Shown one piece after another: positions 1 to 6,696 of a stretch of 11,409 bases of DNA (within the stretch, counting starts at the first letter, position 1; every line of letters begins with the position of its first letter). The translations under genes were made by a program, and so were the position numbers. A model generated the notes under the pieces. That model saw only the letters and a program-made list of their open reading frames with translations, ran no database searches and was not told the origin of the DNA. The stretch lies in contig JAEULX010000149.1 of NCBI GenBank assembly GCA_016793685.1, forward strand, positions 1 to 11,409, read 5' to 3'. The stretch comes from Bradyrhizobiaceae bacterium (lineage in GTDB: Bacteria > Pseudomonadota > Alphaproteobacteria > Rhizobiales > Xanthobacteraceae).

Positions 1-1596
1 AACGCGATCATGTTCATCGACGAGATCCATACGGTGATCGGCGCCGGTGCGACATCCGGCGGTGCGATGGACGCCTCGAATCTGCTCAAGCCCGCGCTCG
101 CGGCCGGCACCTTCCGCTGCATCGGCTCGACCACCTACAAGGAATACCGCCAGTATTTCGAAAAGGACCGCGCCCTCGTTCGCCGCTTCCAGAAGATCGA
201 CGTGAACGAACCGACGGTGGCCGACTCCATCGAAATCCTCAAAGGCCTGAAGCCTTATTTCGAGGACTACCACAAGCTCAAATACACCAACGAGGCGATC
301 AAGGCCGCGGTCGAATTGTCGGCGCGCTACATCCACGACCGCAAGCTGCCGGACAAGGCGATCGACGTGATCGACGAGTCGGGAGCGGCGCAGATGCTGC
401 TGCCCGAGCACCGGCGCAAGAAGACGATCGGCCTCAAGGAGATCGAAACCACGATCGCCACCATGGCGCGCATTCCGCCGAAGACCGTGTCGAAGGACGA
501 CGCAGTCGTGCTCGCCAATCTCGACGAAAATCTCAAGCGCGTGGTGTATGGCCAGGACAAGCCGATCGAGGCGCTTGCCGCCGCGATCAAGCTTGCGCGC
601 GCGGGGTTGCGCGAGCCGGAGAAGCCGATCGGCTGCTACCTCTTCTCGGGTCCGACCGGCGTCGGCAAGACCGAGGTGGCGAAGCAGCTCGCGGTGACGC
701 TCGGGGTCGAGCTCATCCGCTTCGACATGTCGGAATACATGGAGCGCCACACGGTCTCGCGGTTGATCGGCGCGCCTCCCGGCTATGTCGGCTTCGACCA
801 GGGCGGCCTCCTGACCGACTCGATCGACCAGCATCCGCACAGCGTGCTGCTGCTGGACGACGTCGAGAAGGCGCATCCCGATCTCTACAACGTGCTCCTG
901 CAGATCATGGACCACGGCAAGCTGACCGATCACAACGGCAAGCAGGTCGATTTCCGCAACGTCATCCTGATCATGACGACCAATGCGGGCGCCGCCGATC
1001 TCGCGAAATCCGCCTATGGCTTCCATCGCGTCAAGCGCGAGGGCGACGATGTCGAGGCGATCAACCGGCTGTTCGCGCCGGAATTCCGCAACCGTCTCGA
1101 CGCCATCGTCACTTTCAACCATCTCAGCGAGGACATCATCGCCAAGGTGGTGGAGAAGTTCGTGCTGCAGCTCGAGGCGCAGCTCGCCGACCGCGACGTG
1201 ACCATCGAGCTGTCGGACGAGGCGAGCAGGTGGCTGATCGTGCGCGGCTACGATCAGCAGATGGGCGCCCGGCCGATGGCGCGGGTGATCCAGGAATTCA
1301 TCAAGAAGCCGCTGGCCGACGAAGTGCTGTTCGGCAAGCTCAAGGACGGCGGCCACGTGCGCGTCATCGTCGTCAAGGACGAGGCCGGCGAGGACAAGCT
1401 CGGCTTCGAGTTCCTCGACGGACCGGTCACGCCGAAACCGGAGAAGCTGCCGCAGCCGCCGCGGAGCAAGGTCAAGCGCAGGCGTGGCGGCGGCGGTTCG
1501 CGCCGCGGCAAGCAGCCGCCCGGTCCGAAAGGCGAGGGCGGGCCACCGTCCTCGGGACGCGGGTCGGTGCCGAAGGTGCCGCTCGTCAAGGCGTAA
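1..1596 (+). CDS. clpA: ATP-dependent Clp protease ATP-binding subunit ClpA (5' truncated by window)
   Basis: The reading frame is open from base 1; the first ATG, at 10, lies inside the gene, so about 270 N-terminal residues (N-domain, first Walker A) are outside the window. ClpA is a cytoplasmic AAA+ unfoldase that feeds substrates to ClpP, with ClpS as adaptor. Seen, numbering the first codon as 1: the D1 Walker B FIDEIH at the extreme start; the GSTTYKEYRQYFEKDRALVRRFQ block of D1; D2 Walker A GPTGVGKT at 217-224 (bases 649-672); RFDMSEYMERHTVSRLIGAPPGYVGFDQGG; D2 Walker B region LLLDDVEKAHPD (bases 847-882); and the D2 arginine-finger region FAPEFRNRLDAI. YGF (1015-1023) stands where E. 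coli ClpA has the ClpP-docking IGL loop. Oddities: the catalytic Glu of the D2 Walker B is Asp (859-861), and there is a 57-residue basic Gly/Pro-rich tail from 1423. Family assignment is very secure. Confidence 0.97.
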   Translation, partial: NAIMFIDEIHTVIGAGATSGGAMDASNLLKPALAAGTFRCIGSTTYKEYRQYFEKDRALVRRFQKIDVNEPTVADSIEILKGLKPYFEDYHKLKYTNEAIKAAVELSARYIHDRKLPDKAIDVIDESGAAQMLLPEHRRKKTIGLKEIETTIATMARIPPKTVSKDDAVVLANLDENLKRVVYGQDKPIEALAAAIKLARAGLREPEKPIGCYLFSGPTGVGKTEVAKQLAVTLGVELIRFDMSEYMERHTVSRLIGAPPGYVGFDQGGLLTDSIDQHPHSVLLLDDVEKAHPDLYNVLLQIMDHGKLTDHNGKQVDFRNVILIMTTNAGAADLAKSAYGFHRVKREGDDVEAINRLFAPEFRNRLDAIVTFNHLSEDIIAKVVEKFVLQLEAQLADRDVTIELSDEASRWLIVRGYDQQMGARPMARVIQEFIKKPLADEVLFGKLKDGGHVRVIVVKDEAGEDKLGFEFLDGPVTPKPEKLPQPPRSKVKRRRGGGGSRRGKQPPGPKGEGGPPSSGRGSVPKVPLVKA

Positions 1597-1624
1597 TCGC
1601 GGCGCGCCGCTTTTCGTTTCGCGG

Positions 1625-1652
1625 AAAAGGCCGGGGCAACCCCCGGCCTTTT
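1625..1652 (+). terminator. Intrinsic terminator of clpA
   Basis: A perfect 12-bp inverted repeat, AAAAGGCCGGGG (1625-1636) and CCCCGGCCTTTT (1641-1652), encloses a 4-base CAAC loop. The GC-rich stem with A-tract and T-tract flanks starts 28 bases after the clpA stop. This is the classic Rho-independent form, and the symmetric A/T flanks could let it work on both strands. It separates clpA from azlCD. Confidence 0.9.
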
Positions 1653-1721
1653 GATTGCGTGCTCGCGCCTCGCGCCGCCATGGCAATTGCGCCTTCAACC
1701 GCGCTGTGGGACAGAGCGGGC

Positions 1722-2462
1722 ATGGCGCCGCAGACAAAGATCGAGCCCGGTTCTGCCAGACCGTTGGACGGATTTCTCGGTGGCCTGAAGGCGGGGTTTA
1801 CCTCGGTCTTTCAGCTTGTGCTGATCGGCACCTTCGTCAGCATCGGCACGCTTGCCCATGACCTCGGCTTCTCGGCGACCTGGGTGGTGCTGTCCACGCT
1901 TTTCATCTGGGCCGCGCCGGCGCAGGTGATCATGATCACCGCGCTCGGCGCGGGCGCGGCGCCGCTCGAGGTGGCGATTGCGGTCAGCCTGAGCGCGGTG
2001 CGCCTGCTGCCGATGGTCGTCTCCGTTGTTCCCGTCATCCGCAGCGAAAAGACGCGGCCGGCGGGGTTGATCCTGGCTGCGCATTTCACCGCCGTGAGCA
2101 TGTGGATCGAGACGCTCCGCCTCGCGCCGACCCGCCCGCGGCCCGAGCGGGTCGCCTTCGCCAACGGCATCGGCACGAGTTTCACCGCGACGTCGGTCGT
2201 CGCGACGATCCTCGGCCATTACCTCGCCGCCGTCCTGCCCAAGGCGCTCGTCGCCGCGCTCCTGTTCCTGACGCCGATGTCGTTCATGACGTCGGTGACT
2301 CGCAACAGCCGGATGCTGTCCGACCGTCTCGCCTTCATCGCCGGGCTCGTGCTCGGCCCCTTGCTCGCCTACTACAAGGTCGGGCTCGACCTCTTGTGGA
2401 CCGGGCTGCTCGGCGGCACCGCGGCCTATCTCGTCTACTGGTTCCGGAAGGGCATGCGATGA
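1722..2462 (+). CDS. azlC: AzlC family branched-chain amino acid exporter, large subunit
   Basis: This 246-aa polytopic membrane protein matches the AzlC/YgaZ family, the large subunit of a two-component exporter of branched-chain amino acids first known from azaleucine resistance in Bacillus. Visible features are an N-terminal GFLGGLKAGFTSVFQ segment, the FIWAAPAQVIMITALGAGA stretch in the position of the family's membrane motif, VSLSAVRLLPMVVSVVP, and a hydrophobic C-terminus ending in LLGGTAAYLVYWFRKG. The length fits the family (about 230-250 aa). I chose the ATG at 1722, with a weak purine-rich AGAGCGGG just upstream; an in-frame ATG at 1680 would add 14 residues but has no clear ribosome site. 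The stop overlaps the azlD start (ATGA, 2459-2462), so the pair is probably translationally coupled. The substrate is inferred from the family only. Confidence 0.88.
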   Translation: MAPQTKIEPGSARPLDGFLGGLKAGFTSVFQLVLIGTFVSIGTLAHDLGFSATWVVLSTLFIWAAPAQVIMITALGAGAAPLEVAIAVSLSAVRLLPMVVSVVPVIRSEKTRPAGLILAAHFTAVSMWIETLRLAPTRPRPERVAFANGIGTSFTATSVVATILGHYLAAVLPKALVAALLFLTPMSFMTSVTRNSRMLSDRLAFIAGLVLGPLLAYYKVGLDLLWTGLLGGTAAYLVYWFRKGMR

Positions 2463-2800
2463 CGTGGCGCGAGCTCGCTCCCTATTTCATCCTCCTCGTC
2501 GTGTGCTTTCTGCCGCACGAGGCTTGGCGCTGGCTCGGCATCATGCTGTCGCGGGGGCTCGACGAGGCGTCGGAAGTGGTCGTGTGGGTGCGGGCGGTCG
2601 CCGTCGCGATCCTGGCGGGGGTGGTTGCAAAGATCGTCGTGTTTGCCCCCGGCGCCCTTGCCGGCGTTCCGCTTTGGCTCAGGTTCTCGGCCGCCGCTGC
2701 GGGCATGGCGGCGTTTTTCCTCGCGCGCCAGTCGGTTCTGGTCGGCGTGGCGGCCGGAACCGGGTGCCTGGTGCTGGCCGAACTCCTGCTCGGCGGTTAG
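2459..2800 (+). CDS. azlD: AzlD family branched-chain amino acid transport protein, small subunit
   Basis: This is a 113-aa small membrane protein with three or four hydrophobic segments: YFILLVVCFLP, VRAVAVAILAGVVAKIVVF, LRFSAAAAGMAAFFLA and VLVGVAAGTGCLVLAELLL. It has the PHEAWRWLG motif after the first helix. Size, topology and position directly after azlC identify it as AzlD (YgaH-like), the partner needed for export by AzlC. Its ATG (2459) overlaps the azlC stop by the ATGA arrangement, so no separate ribosome site is needed. The family is poorly conserved in sequence, so the call rests mainly on size, topology and linkage. The 137 bases downstream show no T-tailed terminator, so read-through into the next gene is possible. 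Confidence 0.85.
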   Translation: MTWRELAPYFILLVVCFLPHEAWRWLGIMLSRGLDEASEVVVWVRAVAVAILAGVVAKIVVFAPGALAGVPLWLRFSAAAAGMAAFFLARQSVLVGVAAGTGCLVLAELLLGG

Positions 2801-2937
2801 GCTTGGCAGGACGGCCTGGCCGCGCCTGCGCGGAACGAGACCCGTGATCGTCGTTGTGCCGTTACGGTGAAGGACCACCTGTTCGCAGCGGGCCGCCGTG
2901 GGCGGAACCAGGCGTTCGATTCGGGGTTGAAAGGTTC

Positions 2938-4113
2938 ATGCGCGGCATACTGCCGGTACTTTTCGCCGTCGCCTGCGTCGTCCTGTCGGCCGGGCGGAGC
3001 GGTCGCGCGGACCCGGCCCCTCCAGCGCCCCCAGCTCCCAATGCGGGATCACCCACCGCAGGAGCTCCCGCCGCAGGAGCTCCCGCCGCAGGAGCGCCCG
3101 CCGCCAACAACGCGCCGGCCGGGCAGCCGGCCGATAGCGGGGCCAGTGCCAAGGGCGATGGCGCGGTCCCCACGCCGAAGCCGAGAGCGAACCCGGAGAC
3201 GTCCAGGCTCAGCGAGTCGATGGAATCGATCTGCATGATTCTCGAGTCGGCGGCGGAGGCGAACGGCCTGCCCCTCGAATTCTTCGCGCGCGTCATCTGG
3301 CAGGAAAGCCGGTTTCGGCCAGATGCGGTCGGGCCGGTCACCCGCAGCGGGCATCGCGCGCAGGGGATCGCGCAATTCATGCCCTACACCGCCGACGAAC
3401 GCGGCCTGCTCGACCCCTTCAATCCGGTGGCGGCGCTGCCCAAGGCGGCCGAGTTTCTGAGCGAGCTGCGCGGCGAGTTCGGCAATCTCGGGCTTGCCGC
3501 CGCCGCCTATAACGCCGGGCCGGGGCGGGTGCGCAGCTATCTCGCCGGGCGCGGCGGCATGCCGGGCGAAACACGCCATTATGTTTCCGTCATCACCGGG
3601 CGCACGGTCGACGAATGGGCGGCGTTGGGACGCGAAGGCAGAAAAGACGTGATCGCCAAGCCGACCTCGTGCCGCCAGCTCGCCGCGCTGCTGAAGGAGC
3701 AGCCGAGCTTCTTCATCGGCGAACTGGAGCGGCGCGTGCGCGAAGGAACGCTGCGGCCCTGGGGCGTGCAGCTCAGCGCGGGCTTTTCCCGTGCACGCGT
3801 GCTCGCGGCCTACGCGCGAATCGAGCGCCAGTTCCGCGGCTTCCTGGAGAACCGCGACCCGATGATCATCCGCACGCTCCTGCGCAGCCGGGGAACCGAC
3901 GGCTTCTATCAGGTGCGCGTCGGGGTCGACTCGCGCGCGGAGGCGAACCGCCTGTGCGCCGATCTCTCCTCCAGGGGCGCGGCCTGCATGGTGTTGCGCA
4001 ATTCGCGCGGCTCGCCCGAACTCCTTCAACGGCCCGGCGCGCCGGCCGCCGCGAACGGAGCGGAGAGCGATGCTGCGCGCAATGTACCCGACAATGGGAG
4101 GGTGACGAGATGA
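2938..4113 (+). CDS. Secreted lytic transglycosylase (SLT domain) with SPOR-like C-terminus
   Basis: This 391-aa envelope protein probably cleaves peptidoglycan glycan strands to 1,6-anhydro ends. Residues 1-24 form a signal peptide (hydrophobic ILPVLFAVACVVLSA, likely cleaved near GRA|DP). Residues 25-85 are a Pro/Ala/Gly-rich linker containing three AGAPA repeats. Residues about 100-222 are the SLT fold: IWQESRFRPDA with the expected catalytic Glu123, AQGIAQFMP at 141-149, AAAYNAGPGRV at 188-198, and ETRHYVSVITG. Residues about 322-360 (FYQVRVGVDSRAEANRLCADLSSRGAACMVL) resemble a SPOR domain, which in other proteins binds denuded glycan; this part is an inference. I chose the ATG at 2938 because it gives a clean signal peptide and follows GAAAGG, although the spacing is short; the frame is open further upstream. 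The stop overlaps the nitroreductase start (ATGA, 4110-4113). Confidence 0.88.
   Translation: MRGILPVLFAVACVVLSAGRSGRADPAPPAPPAPNAGSPTAGAPAAGAPAAGAPAANNAPAGQPADSGASAKGDGAVPTPKPRANPETSRLSESMESICMILESAAEANGLPLEFFARVIWQESRFRPDAVGPVTRSGHRAQGIAQFMPYTADERGLLDPFNPVAALPKAAEFLSELRGEFGNLGLAAAAYNAGPGRVRSYLAGRGGMPGETRHYVSVITGRTVDEWAALGREGRKDVIAKPTSCRQLAALLKEQPSFFIGELERRVREGTLRPWGVQLSAGFSRARVLAAYARIERQFRGFLENRDPMIIRTLLRSRGTDGFYQVRVGVDSRAEANRLCADLSSRGAACMVLRNSRGSPELLQRPGAPAAANGAESDAARNVPDNGRVTR
3058..3102 (+). repeat. Three tandem 15-bp units coding AGAPA
   Basis: The unit GCAGGAGCTCCCGCC occurs at 3058-3072 and 3073-3087 exactly, and at 3088-3102 with a single T-to-G change. Each is five codons in frame and encodes Ala-Gly-Ala-Pro-Ala (residues 41-55 of the lytic transglycosylase), extending its disordered linker. 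Near-identity at DNA level suggests recent slippage expansion, and copy number may vary between strains. Confidence 0.9.
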
Positions 4114-4871
4114 GCGAAGCTGCAGCGTCCGTGGCGGTCGAAGCGGGCGGGGACCGGTATGATGCACTGATGGACGTGATCCGCAGCCGGATGACGTCGC
4201 GCGCCTTCGATCCGGCGCAGGTCATTCCGCACGAGCACTACGCCATGATCCTCGAGGCCGCGCGCCACGCGCCCTCCGGGGCGAACGCGCAGCCCTGGCA
4301 TTTCATCGTCATCACCGACCAGGGCGTGAAGACGAAGATCATGGAGTACTTCCGCGAGGAGCAGGTCCACCGCGCCCGCCTGAAGATGAAGTTCCCGACG
4401 CCCGACTACCGGGGGCTCGCGACCGCCCCGGGGATGATCGTGATCGCCAGCGATTTTCGCTGGGTCCGCGCGTTCCCGGTGCTCAACGACGGCTCCGATC
4501 TCGACCGGATGTACAAGGAAAACGCCGAGCGGATCCTGCTCCAGAGCGTCGCCGCCGCCACCATGTCCGCGCATCTCGCCGCGGCGGCGCTGGGCTATGG
4601 CGTGTGGTGGGTCACCGCCATCGGGCAGCAGGCGGCGCAGGAGGCGATGAAGCCGCTGCTCGGCATCCCCGAGGAGCTGTCGGTGCTCGACATCATGTGC
4701 TTCGGCCGCCCGGCGAAGCCGCCCTACAAGCGCTGGAAGAAGGACCTCGCCGGAATCACGAACTGGAACCGGTTCGACCCGGCCCATTACATGACGGAAG
4801 CCGAGATCGACGAGTGGGTCGCCAAGACCCGCCACAAGGTCATGTTCCGCGACGCCGAGAATGTCGATTGA
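4110..4871 (+). CDS. Nitroreductase family FMN-dependent oxidoreductase
   Basis: This 253-aa soluble flavoprotein belongs to the nitroreductase superfamily, whose members reduce nitro compounds, quinones, enones or other acceptors with NAD(P)H through FMN. Seen: the N-terminal Arg cluster RSRMTSRAF (25-33), which usually contacts the FMN phosphate; the signature AARHAPSGANAQPWHFIVI (50-67); an internal helix AERILLQSVAAATMSAHLAAAALGYGVWWVTAIG (139-172); and LLGIPEELSVLDIMCFGRPAKPP (183-205), the usual C-terminal FMN-fold strand. It starts at 4110 with GGGAGG eight bases upstream (4096-4101), inside the end of the lytic transglycosylase gene, and the ATGA overlap implies co-translation. The physiological substrate cannot be read from the sequence. 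It lacks features that would assign it confidently to BluB or another named subfamily. Confidence 0.88.
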   Translation: MSEAAASVAVEAGGDRYDALMDVIRSRMTSRAFDPAQVIPHEHYAMILEAARHAPSGANAQPWHFIVITDQGVKTKIMEYFREEQVHRARLKMKFPTPDYRGLATAPGMIVIASDFRWVRAFPVLNDGSDLDRMYKENAERILLQSVAAATMSAHLAAAALGYGVWWVTAIGQQAAQEAMKPLLGIPEELSVLDIMCFGRPAKPPYKRWKKDLAGITNWNRFDPAHYMTEAEIDEWVAKTRHKVMFRDAENVD

Positions 4872-4892
4872 CGTTGCGGCTGCTAAACTAGT

Positions 4893-5921
4893 TCAGCCCT
4901 GCTCGCCGATGACGGATGCCGCATTTTCTTCGATCGGCTTCACGTACAGGTCCTGCACCAGGACGAGCGTGACCACGGCAAGCGGTGCGGCGAGCAGCGC
5001 GCCCATCGCGCCGAACAGGATGGCGAAGGCGATCACGGCGAACAGCGTGACGGCGGGCGGCAGGGCGACCATTCTGCGCTGGATGATGGGCTGCAGCACA
5101 TTCCCTTCAAGCTGTTGAATGATCACGAACATCACCAGCACCCAGAGCGCGAGCCGCGAGTCCTGCGAAAACGCGATGATGAGGGCGGGGATGGCGGCGG
5201 CGATCGGCCCCAGAATCGGGATGAACTCCGCCAGCCCGGCGAACAGGCCCAGCGCCAGCGCGGAGGGGACCTGGAGCAGCTGCAGGCCAACCCCGGTGAG
5301 CGTGCCGACCACGATCATCGCGATGAGCTGCCCCAGCAGCCAGTTGCGCAGAAACACGCCGCACCGCACGAGGGTTGCGTCGATGCGGGGACGGTCCTGC
5401 GGCGGGACCAGCTTGAGGAAGCCGTCGCGGTAGAGCTTGGGCTGGGCGGCGATATAGAGCCCGGCGAACAGCACCAGGAAAACGTTCGTCACCGCTCCCA
5501 TTACCGTCCCGAGCGCTCCGCCGATGCGGCTCATCACGTTGCCTGTCAGCATCGCCTCGCCGGCGCGGTCGAGGGCGTCCACCAGCCAGCGCACCTCTCC
5601 GATTCGTCCCCGTATCTCGCGCCAGGCGGTCGGAAGTTGATCGATCAGCGTGCTTACATTCTGGTGGATGGTCGTGCCGAACAGCGTTGAAATCAAAACG
5701 AAAAATATCGCAACAAGAATGATCGCGATGGTCAGCGCCAGCCCGTGGGACAGTCGCGTCAGCCTGGCGATGGTGTCGGCGAAGCTGCGGAAGAAAATGG
5801 CGACCAGGACAGAGGCAAAAACCAGGAGCAGCAGGTCTACGAGCTGCCAGATCAGCAGCAGGGTAAGGATCACGCCCGCGCCAAACACGAGCCTTCGGGA
5901 GAGGGCCGCTTCGGTCAGCAT
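4893..5921 (-). CDS. AI-2E family transporter (PerM/YdiK-like membrane protein)
   Basis: This 342-aa inner-membrane protein is of the AI-2E transporter (formerly UPF0118/PerM) family, whose members include TqsA and Na+/H+-antiporter-like proteins; the cargo here is unknown. Visible hydrophobic stretches are near residues 11-50, 63-85, 145-165 and several from 205 to the C-terminus, with the usual large hydrophilic loop (about 90-140) after the third. Family hallmarks are GLAEFIPILGPIAAAIPALI and QQLEGNVLQPIIQRRMVALPPAVTL near the C-terminal half. The ATG is at 5919-5921 (read on the minus strand), preceded by AGGTG at a suitable distance, and the length is typical. It converges on the nitroreductase with only 21 bases between the two stops; no terminator is evident there. 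Its promoter must lie in the 5922-6304 region shared with the divergent yidB-like gene. Confidence 0.9.
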   Translation of the reverse strand: MLTEAALSRRLVFGAGVILTLLLIWQLVDLLLLVFASVLVAIFFRSFADTIARLTRLSHGLALTIAIILVAIFFVLISTLFGTTIHQNVSTLIDQLPTAWREIRGRIGEVRWLVDALDRAGEAMLTGNVMSRIGGALGTVMGAVTNVFLVLFAGLYIAAQPKLYRDGFLKLVPPQDRPRIDATLVRCGVFLRNWLLGQLIAMIVVGTLTGVGLQLLQVPSALALGLFAGLAEFIPILGPIAAAIPALIIAFSQDSRLALWVLVMFVIIQQLEGNVLQPIIQRRMVALPPAVTLFAVIAFAILFGAMGALLAAPLAVVTLVLVQDLYVKPIEENAASVIGEQG

Positions 5922-5957
5922 GCGTCACCTGCAAGAGCGTTGAGATTGACTGCAGGA

Positions 5958-5981
5958 CCCTGCCTGCTGCCGCAGGCGGGG
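5958..5981. other. Stable hairpin in divergent region
   Basis: CCCTGCCTGC (5958-5967) pairs with GCAGGCGGGG (5972-5981) across a TGCC loop, giving ten pairs, one of them G-U when read as + strand RNA. Read as - strand RNA that position is a C-A mismatch. It lies about 37 bases upstream of the AI-2E permease start and has no T-run, so it does not look like a simple terminator. It may be a leader structure or chance; the function is unknown. Confidence 0.5.
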
Positions 5982-5986
5982 GAGGC

Positions 5987-6015
5987 GAATCGTCTGGCTG
6001 TTGAATCGCTTGGCT
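5987..6015. repeat. Near-direct repeat GAATCGyyTGGCT, period 16
   Basis: GAATCGTCTGGCT (5987-5999) and GAATCGCTTGGCT (6003-6015) match at 11 of 13 positions with a 16-base period. The spacing is about one and a half helical turns. It may be a pair of half-sites for a regulator of the permease or yidB-like gene, but it is short enough to be chance. Confidence 0.35.
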
Positions 6016-6028
6016 ATTAGAGCGAATT

Positions 6029-6062
6029 CCGGCCGAGGGGGAATCGGATTTCGCTCGGCCGG
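6029..6062. repeat. 9-bp inverted repeat CCGGCCGAG / CTCGGCCGG
   Basis: CCGGCCGAG (6029-6037) and CTCGGCCGG (6054-6062) are perfect inverted copies separated by 16 bases. There is no adjacent T-run on either strand. It could be an operator or a weak stem; in such GC-rich DNA chance formation is also possible. Confidence 0.45.
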
Positions 6063-6293
6063 TCCTGACGGCCAATTTCGCGGCGAGCGACTCCCGGTGT
6101 TCTCGAAGATGCTTGCGGTCTGCGCGCCCGCGCGCGTGCTGCAGGCTGCGCCGCCAGTCGGCGCGGATTGCGAATCTTGTGTCGGTTTTCAGCGGGAATG
6201 ACTATGTAACTGAAACGAAGCTGAGCGCCTTCGGGTTGGCGGTCGCGGAAGACGCAACCGCGCGCAGGCCGCGGGATGTGTGCAAATCGGTTC

Positions 6294-6299
6294 GAGGAG
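6294..6299 (+). promoter_or_regulatory. Ribosome binding site that sets the yidB start
   Basis: GAGGAG ends five bases before the ATG at 6305. The open frame continues upstream to 6113, but the upstream translation is rich in Arg/Ala and unlike YidB, so this site decides the start. Confidence 0.75.
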
Positions 6300-6304
6300 C
6301 AGCG

Positions 6305-6676
6305 ATGGGTTTGTTCGACAAGGTCGTATCCGGGATGGTCAAAGGGATCGCGAAGACCGTGGACCCCGGGGCCCTTCCCGGGCTCGTCACGCAGTATCTG
6401 GCCAAGACCGAGATTGGCGACACCGCGAACCTTATCAAGCGGCTGCGAGAGGGCGGCCTCGACCGCGAGGTCGATTCCTGGCTCGGGTCCGGTCCGAACC
6501 TGCCGGTGACGCCCGAGCAGGTCCGCGCCGCCCTCGGCGACAGCGTGATCGAGCAGGCGGTCGCCGTCACCGGCATTCCGGCCGACAAGCTTCTCGTGCT
6601 CATGGCCGGCTATCTGCCCAACGCGGTCGATGCGATGAGCCCGAATGGGAGCATCGAGGGAACCCCGCCGGCGTAG
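6305..6676 (+). CDS. YidB-like protein (DUF937 family)
   Basis: This 123-aa small protein begins MGLFDKVVSGMVKGI and continues with LIKRLREGGLDREVDSWLGSGPNLPVTPEQVRAALG and LLVLMAGYLPNAVDAMSPNGSIEGTPP. This is the layout of E. coli YidB: an MGLFDEVVG start, a GGLxxxxxSWL block, a VxxEQLxxALG block and a LPxxIDxLSPxG end. The family is predicted cytoplasmic and its biochemical function is not established. The middle of the protein carries the conserved Trp and Gly positions; the C-terminus is a few residues shorter than the E. coli protein. The start at 6305 is supported by a GAGGAG site. It diverges from the AI-2E permease across a 383-base gap and lies 34 bases ahead of pssA on the same strand, so it may share a transcript with pssA, but no functional link is known. 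Confidence 0.85.
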   Translation: MGLFDKVVSGMVKGIAKTVDPGALPGLVTQYLAKTEIGDTANLIKRLREGGLDREVDSWLGSGPNLPVTPEQVRAALGDSVIEQAVAVTGIPADKLLVLMAGYLPNAVDAMSPNGSIEGTPPA

Positions 6677-6696
6677 CGGGCCGGGCGGCAACGCGC

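Larger units (their letters stand above)
5922..6304. other. Non-coding divergent region between AI-2E permease and yidB-like gene
   Basis: These 383 bases lie between two divergently oriented genes and hold no convincing coding sequence. They contain a strong hairpin (5958-5981), a near-direct repeat of period 16 (5987-6015), a 9-bp inverted repeat (6029-6062), and a gapped inverted pair GTTTTCAG (6185-6192) and CTGAAAC (6210-6216). Promoters for both flanking genes are expected here. I see only weak sigma-70-like candidates, such as TTGTGT (6177-6182) with GACTAT 17 bases later, and do not call them. Confidence 0.6.

Noticed and set aside
1230..1721. Upstream extension of the azlC frame through clpA
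   Set aside because: The open frame continues back into clpA and through the terminator, but the translation is Arg/Gly-rich noise; the family N-terminus begins near 1722.
2801..2937. Possible terminator or promoter between azlD and the lytic transglycosylase
   Set aside because: Short GC-rich stems exist but none has a T-run, and no -35/-10 pair convinced me.
3049..4167. 372-codon minus-strand ORF opposite the lytic transglycosylase
   Set aside because: Compositionally biased antisense shadow of a gene with clear SLT motifs.
4026..4835. 269-codon minus-strand ORF opposite the nitroreductase
   Set aside because: Antisense shadow; the + strand carries the conserved HAPSGANAQPW flavoprotein motif.
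4872..4892. Terminator between the convergent nitroreductase and AI-2E permease genes
   Set aside because: The short gap holds only a small AACTAGTT palindrome, with no stable stem or T-tract.
6001..6201. 66-codon + strand ORF in the divergent gap
   Set aside because: TTG start, no ribosome site, no recognisable pattern, and it spans the inverted repeat; it is better read as non-coding.
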